NCBI RefSeq assembly: GCF_001280565.1 | Contig: NZ_LGRO01000001.1 | Location: 496,001 to 560,000 of the forward strand | DNA length: 64,000 bases | Origin: Sulfobacillus thermosulfidooxidans | GTDB taxonomy: Bacteria; Bacillota; Sulfobacillia; Sulfobacillales; Sulfobacillaceae | Reading direction: 5' to 3' | In this document: in pieces, positions 60,088 to 64,000 of the stretch | Layout of the letters: each line of letters begins with the position of its first letter | Numbering within the stretch: position 1 is the stretch's first letter | Position numbers and translations under genes: made by a program | The notes under the pieces: model-generated | What the model saw: only the letters and a program-made list of their open reading frames with translations | Told to the model about the DNA's origin: nothing | Databases searched by the model: none

Positions 60088-61406
60088 ACTACTTACAGCC
60101 GGAATTGCTCCTCGGTATCACAGCGACGCCGTTTCGGACCGATCTGACCTCGCTCCAGACGGTGTTTGATCGCATTGTGTATGCGTATGGCATTCGAGAT
60201 GCTATCCAAGATCGTTGGTTGGTAGACATCCAAGCCGTGCGGGTTACGGGCACGGCCAACTTAGACACGGTGGCCACCCGAGGCGGGGACTTTGTAGAGG
60301 GGCAATTGCAGCAGGCCCTGAACACGTCCGCCCGCAATGCGATTGTGGTGGAAGCCTATCTAACCCACGCACCGGGCAGCAAGGCCCTTGTGTTTGCATC
60401 GGGAGTCGATCATGCGTATGCCCTGGCTGAGTGTTTTCGGGAGCAAGGGATCACGGCGGAAGCCCTCGATGGCAGCATTCCGGGGGATGTCCGACGGAGC
60501 ACGCTCCAACGGTTTCGGGAAGGCACGATCTCCGTCTTGGTGAACGCCATGTTGTTTACCGAAGGGTTTGATGACCCGTCGATTGACACCGTGATCCTCG
60601 CCCGCCCGACCAAAAGTTTGGCTCTTTTTACCCAAATGGTGGGGCGGGGCACCCGACTGGCCCCGGGCAAAGACCACATGATCCTGATTGATATCGTGGA
60701 CGCCACCCGGAGGCATAAGATCGTGTCGCTCAAGCACCTGCTCGGACTGCGACGGGATTTAGCCACCGGCACTCGCGTCAGTCAGGCCATGGCTCGGGAA
60801 GCTCGGGTCACCGCGCAGGCCGAAACCTGGCTAACCCGCGTGGCTCCGCATCGCATCGAGAGCCAGGACGTGGTGGATCTCTTTGCGGATCTGGTCGAAG
60901 ATACGACTCCCACGGTGGATTGGCGCGATGTCGCGGATGGCTTGGCCGATGTGATGGAAGATCTGCCACTCAAGACCGACATTCTGCACGAATGTGTCAC
61001 ACGGTTTGGGATGGTGCGTCCCGAAGACCCCAGCACCCCGACGCAACGGCAACGTCTCCAAGACTTCGGGTGGCCTTCCGATGAAGCCGACAAGCTGGCC
61101 AAATGGGCCGCGTCCTGGGCCTTAGACCGCCATCGCGAAGCCCTTGCGACGTGGACCCAGAATCGAGCGACCCAGTGGGCCAACTTGTTTGGCACCTCTC
61201 CGGATGAGGTCTCGACCGCCGTGCGGGATGCCCTCTGGAAACTCACGCCCGCATCGGCGAAACAAAAAGCCTGGTTGCGTCGCCTGGGCACCCCGGAGGA
61301 ACTGGTGGAAGGACTTACCAAAGGAGAAGCATCTTGGCTCATCGATCACACTCCTCGCCGGGCTTCGCGAGCATCCTGGGAAGAGGTGTTGTTCCATGGC
61401 GATTAA
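59931..61406 (+). CDS. Split-intein C-half fused to SF2 helicase C-terminal part
   Basis: In the same frame as the N-part, after the TAG at 59904. From ATG 59931 (GTG 59916 possible) 39 residues form the intein C-half: block F VYNLEVEEWHTYTANG and block G IVVHN, with the terminal Asn at 60045-60047. The C-extein starts with Cys at 60048, giving CHHAPAPSYR (rest of DECHH), motif III GITATPFRTD, the second RecA domain with ALVFASGVDHA, and motif VI QMVGRGTRLAPGK. A C-terminal domain of about 200 residues is not recognised. After trans-splicing the helicase would be about 570 residues. Confidence 0.85.
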   Translation: MLEPHSDEQFERVCPDGTVYNLEVEEWHTYTANGIVVHNCHHAPAPSYRQILDYLQPELLLGITATPFRTDLTSLQTVFDRIVYAYGIRDAIQDRWLVDIQAVRVTGTANLDTVATRGGDFVEGQLQQALNTSARNAIVVEAYLTHAPGSKALVFASGVDHAYALAECFREQGITAEALDGSIPGDVRRSTLQRFREGTISVLVNAMLFTEGFDDPSIDTVILARPTKSLALFTQMVGRGTRLAPGKDHMILIDIVDATRRHKIVSLKHLLGLRRDLATGTRVSQAMAREARVTAQAETWLTRVAPHRIESQDVVDLFADLVEDTTPTVDWRDVADGLADVMEDLPLKTDILHECVTRFGMVRPEDPSTPTQRQRLQDFGWPSDEADKLAKWAASWALDRHREALATWTQNRATQWANLFGTSPDEVSTAVRDALWKLTPASAKQKAWLRRLGTPEELVEGLTKGEASWLIDHTPRRASRASWEEVLFHGD

Positions 61407-61533
61407 GCACCGTGTTTGGGGGTCCGCTGTGCGACGTGTGCTGATCGTCCTCGGAGAGTGGATGGTTCTGGTGGGAATGAGTGAGGGGGTGATCCTCGGT
61501 GCTGGATGGCTTCACCGCTTATTCCACACCTGA
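61396..61533 (+). CDS. Small single-span membrane protein
   Basis: 45 residues, ATG 61396 with GAGGTG at good spacing, overlapping the helicase stop by 11 bases and the primase start by 35. Basic N-terminus (MAIKHRVWGSAVRR), then one hydrophobic helix (VLIVLGEWMVLVGMSEGVILGAGW). It may be a small phage membrane protein; function unknown. Confidence 0.5.
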   Translation: MAIKHRVWGSAVRRVLIVLGEWMVLVGMSEGVILGAGWLHRLFHT

Positions 61534-62566
61534 TCCGAACGATATCGCCCGGTGGTGGGCGTATCTGGTGGTGCCCGATACGGATGTGGAAGTCCGCATC
61601 CTCTATCGCCAAGGGCCTCCTGCCATTGGGCGGTTTACCGATGGTCGGGCGTTTCGTCAGGCCATTACCCAAGCGGATGCGGATGCCGCAGTGACCGGAA
61701 TCTATGCCACCTTAAATCCCGTGCGGCGGGATATTCCCTGGTCGTATCCCCGGAACCGATTACACCGGGGAGGCCCCGCGGCCCGGGATACAGATATCGC
61801 CACGCGACGGTGGTTGTTGATTGACCTCGATCCCCGTCGCCCTCCTCACACCAACGCCACGGCATCCGAACGACAAGCCGCGTTTGCTCGGGCCGCGAGC
61901 ATTCGAGATGCACTGACGGCTTTGCATTGGCCTGCTCCCGCCCAAGGGATTTCGGGGAACGGAGCGCACCTCGTTTACCCTCTGGCCGACTGGCCGAATA
62001 CGCCCGACACTACGGCGATGGTGCAACAAATTCTGCACGCGGTCGCCGCCCGGTTCAGCGACGCCGAGGTGGACGTGGATCAGAGTGTTTTTAACGCCAG
62101 CCGCATTAGCAAAATTTATGGCACGACTCCCCGCAAGGGCGATCCCGTGCCCGACCGTCCTTGGTGGCCTGCCCGCTTACTGGCTGTACCGGATCGCCAA
62201 CATCCCTTGACCCGTGACCGAGCCTTGCGCGTGTTGGGATGGGTTCAACCCCAGAAACCCCCAGCGCATCGGCTGACCCCGGGAGGCCGGTCGGCATCCC
62301 CCCGGTTCGTCACGGTGGACCACGTTATCACCACCTTGGCGGCTTGGGGCATCACCGTGCGATCCGATCCCCAACTCTACGGGGGATGGTGGCGCATCTG
62401 GATTGAGTGTCCTTGGGCGTCTGAGCATTCGGGGTTTAGCGGAGTCTCCGAAACCGCCGTCTTTTGGGATCCCGCCACGCACCGGATGGGGTTTCAGTGC
62501 CAACACGCGCATTGTGCCCATCGCACCTGGCAAGATGTGAAAAGGAATTTTGGTTCACAACGGTAG
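61499..62566 (+). CDS. Archaeo-eukaryotic-type primase of a phage/integrative element
   Basis: 355 residues from GTG 61499 (GAGGGGGTG upstream). AEP-like motifs: RRWLLIDLDPRRP (D-x-D metal motif), AQGISGNGAHLVYPL (S-G-N-G-x-H-L), and SRISKIYGTTPRKGD (the K-x-Y-G-T third motif). The C-terminal 100 residues, with WRIWIECPWASEH and FQCQHAHCAHRTW, resemble a PriCT or zinc-binding tail. It should make primers for element replication together with the helicase just upstream. The last gene of the replication module. Confidence 0.8.
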   Translation: MLDGFTAYSTPDPNDIARWWAYLVVPDTDVEVRILYRQGPPAIGRFTDGRAFRQAITQADADAAVTGIYATLNPVRRDIPWSYPRNRLHRGGPAARDTDIATRRWLLIDLDPRRPPHTNATASERQAAFARAASIRDALTALHWPAPAQGISGNGAHLVYPLADWPNTPDTTAMVQQILHAVAARFSDAEVDVDQSVFNASRISKIYGTTPRKGDPVPDRPWWPARLLAVPDRQHPLTRDRALRVLGWVQPQKPPAHRLTPGGRSASPRFVTVDHVITTLAAWGITVRSDPQLYGGWWRIWIECPWASEHSGFSGVSETAVFWDPATHRMGFQCQHAHCAHRTWQDVKRNFGSQR

Positions 62567-62574
62567 ATCGTTGG

Positions 62575-62700
62575 TGAAGGTAGGTATGATGTAAAGAAAA
62601 GGAGTGTGGCAATGACGTTGAAGCAGGTTTATCGGAATGCACCGTAAAAACTCCGTCCTTCAGGGCGGAGATATCAGGCGCTGACCCCGTAGGGGTCAAT
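62575..62700 (+). mobile_element. IS200/IS605-type end remnant
   Basis: A tiny frame at 62612-62647 (MTLKQVYRNAP, AAGGAG upstream) precedes two hairpins: CTCCGTCC/GGGCGGAG (62651-62670) and TGACCCC/GGGGTCA (62682-62698). The first, with its CTTCAGGG loop, is very like the conserved right-end hairpins of IS605/TnpB elements. No transposase or TnpB of useful length is present. Confidence 0.55.
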
Positions 62701-62753
62701 CCGGGGTTTCCTGCTAATTACCGTAACGGTTCGTCAAGAAGGGAGGGTGCTCC

Positions 62754-63278
62754 GTGCGAGAGACGACGGTCTTCACCTATCGTGTTACCCTGTCCCCAAC
62801 GGAATGGAACAAAGCGTCTCAAGCTCGTCGAGCCGCTGGCGATCTGTGGACGCGCTTGGAAGAATGTCAACGGCATCCTGAGAGATCGTTAGGGTGGGTT
62901 GTCCCCTATGTCATTGACCGCTTTTCATATGACCATGAAAAGGGCGAATGGCCGGACAAATATCAACTATCTCAGATGCGCTTTTGGGGGGAAGCATTGT
63001 CACCGCTAGAACCCATACCATACACGTTTTATGTTCATTTCGCATGTTCTCCAGAGTGTCAGGGGCATCGTCTCTCGATCATCGACTGGAAAATTTATCA
63101 ATTCTATCGTCGCGCCAGAACCTCTGAGAAAGTTATCCAAAGACTGAACACCCTCAATTCAAAATGCAATCTATCTTTCTTCGTAGGGACGTCGCTTAAG
63201 GCACATGTGTTTAAAACATACATGGTGATTGGATTGTATTATCCGCCAAAAACACGTAATCTAGTGTTCCCGTTTTAA
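62754..63278 (+). CDS. Chimeric protein: TnpB-like start joined to an unrelated domain
   Basis: 174 residues, GTG 62754 with GGGAGGG. The first ~35 residues (TVFTYRVTLSPTEWNKASQA, GDLWTRL) look like the front of an IS605-type TnpB. From about residue 45 it becomes another domain with IPYTFYVHFACSPECQGHRLSIIDW (Cys, Cys, G-H, D-W pattern), KIYQFYRR, FFVGTSLKAHVF and VIGLYYPP, a combination recalling a conserved hypothetical domain whose function I cannot name. The junction with IS605 debris just upstream suggests the gene lost its own start and borrowed that of the element. Confidence 0.55.
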   Translation: MRETTVFTYRVTLSPTEWNKASQARRAAGDLWTRLEECQRHPERSLGWVVPYVIDRFSYDHEKGEWPDKYQLSQMRFWGEALSPLEPIPYTFYVHFACSPECQGHRLSIIDWKIYQFYRRARTSEKVIQRLNTLNSKCNLSFFVGTSLKAHVFKTYMVIGLYYPPKTRNLVFPF

Positions 63279-63784
63279 GCCAAAAGGGATCGTGCTATGT
63301 AAAGGCGCTCGCAAACCTTATTAGGATGGTGGTCATAGGTAAAACCCCCAACGGTCCCAAGGCCAAACACCTTGGTCCAGGATCGTGTCTGGTGATGTGG
63401 GTCAGGGATGTCCCCGCTCTTTTTAGGCATGGAAACACCCCGTTCAATTGCCATGGGTTCGAAGGCCACCACCCCCTTTTGCGTAATCGTTGTCTGGCGC
63501 AATTCCTAAGTTTTGTATCGGATCGCCTTTTATGACGGACCTTCTGACGATGGATGAGTGTTTCGTCGGGAACACCGGACACAGGGTATGGCGGACGGGG
63601 CGGTCTTTCGCCACTGATGCCAGGTTTTCCACCATGCGATCAAATCACCGCGACAGGCCGCTGCCACCAACTGCTCCGAGGGGCAGCGGGGACAGCGTGT
63701 TGCATTTGGACGGGACACCTTGCGTGCCTCCCTTGGCTGTTTTGACCAGGGTATGGCGACAGGGTCTCCGACGTGTCTGGGAAT
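63279..63784. other. Debris region with a minus-strand transposase scrap
   Basis: On the minus strand around 63718-63444 lie scraps with TRCPRCPSEQLVAA, a zinc-ribbon start like that of IS1/IS1595-type transposases, followed by a stop and another short frame. No intact gene on either strand. Confidence 0.4.
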
Positions 63785-64000
63785 CTATGGGAATACGCTA
63801 GCGTGCGGAGTTCCCGGGGAGCGGTGTTGAGCTTGCGCTTCGTCCTGTAACAGTTGGGGGACCGTAAGGAAGCGGTACCCGTCACGTTTGAGAGCCGGAA
63901 TAATCTGAGCCACGGTATCCACGGTGGCTTGGGAACCGTTCGGCCCGTCGTGAAAGATGATTATGGCACCGGGATGGATCTGGGTTGCGATCCGATGAAC
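63785..64000 (-). CDS. Polysaccharide deacetylase (NodB-like), C-terminal part, cut by window end
   Basis: 72 codons in frame up to the right edge. HPGAIIIFHDGPNGSQATVDT is the late NodB-domain motif (P-G-x-I-I-L-x-H-D), and IIPALKRDGYRFLTVPQLL is the typical C-terminal ending. These enzymes remove acetyl groups from peptidoglycan or other N-acetylated glycans outside the cell. The catalytic front lies beyond the window. The product ends at TAG 63785-63787. Confidence 0.85.
   Translation of the reverse strand, partial: VHRIATQIHPGAIIIFHDGPNGSQATVDTVAQIIPALKRDGYRFLTVPQLLQDEAQAQHRSPGTPHASVFP

Overview
The window looks like the chromosome of a Gram-positive (Firmicutes-type) bacterium. Strong AAGGAGG-type ribosome binding sites, many GTG and TTG starts, Firmicutes-like proteins and moderate G+C are all visible. 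The protein flavour recalls acidophilic, sulfur-environment Firmicutes such as Sulfobacillus, but that is an impression and no rRNA marker is present. Much of the window is accessory: intact and decayed mobile elements (IS3-like, IS110, IS66, IS1634-like, IS21-like, IS605/IscB remnants) alternate with short operons.

Layout. 0-8.5 kb: the end of a LutC-like gene, then a minus-strand catabolic operon (IclR regulator, class III CoA-transferase, amidohydrolase, HMG-CoA-lyase-like enzyme, MFS transporter) and a GNAT acetyltransferase. 8.5-17 kb: an IS21-like fossil with a five-copy 23-bp array, a G+C-rich ABC importer (lipoprotein, fused permease, ATPase) whose 3' end is cut by an IS3-like element, and an IS110 element nested in that element. 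17-21.7 kb: an OmpR-type regulator facing a phosphate-scavenging operon (calcineurin-like phosphoesterase, SurE, PHS-like MFS) preceded by four hexamers at 11-bp spacing that look like a PHO box. 22.8-28.2 kb: a bacteriocin-type locus with two double-glycine-leader glycine-rich peptides, a membrane protein, a C39 peptidase fused to an ABC membrane domain but lacking the ATPase domain, an HlyD-like adaptor, a separate ATPase and a MacB/FtsX-like permease. 28.3-34.9 kb: debris, comprising an IS66, a beheaded RHS gene with a candidate immunity partner, an IscB fragment with an omega-RNA-like leader, an IS1634-like relic and a metallopeptidase stub.

35.3-41.8 kb is a poorly understood island (unknown proteins, a HEPN/ApeA-like protein and an SF1 helicase) that may be a worn defence locus. 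42-48.7 kb holds a serine recombinase with a res-like site and an Lrp / lysine-aminomutase-like / EamA exporter group. 48.8-51.7 kb is a large MMPL transporter. 51.8-62.6 kb is the replication and control module of a prophage or integrative element: PolB-type exonuclease, S24 repressor, two XRE regulators, Cas4/RecB-like nuclease, zinc-motif recombination protein, SF2 helicase and primase. The helicase is a fractured gene. Its DECHH motif is split by the two halves of an intein, with a free-standing Vsr-like homing endonuclease gene between them in another frame. The window ends inside a polysaccharide deacetylase gene.

The most interesting systems are the bacteriocin locus with its ATPase-less C39 transporter and the fractured split-intein helicase. 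Next come the PHO-box phosphate operon, the IscB/omega-RNA relic and the IS110 nested in IS3. All calls rest on reading motifs and context; no database search was run.
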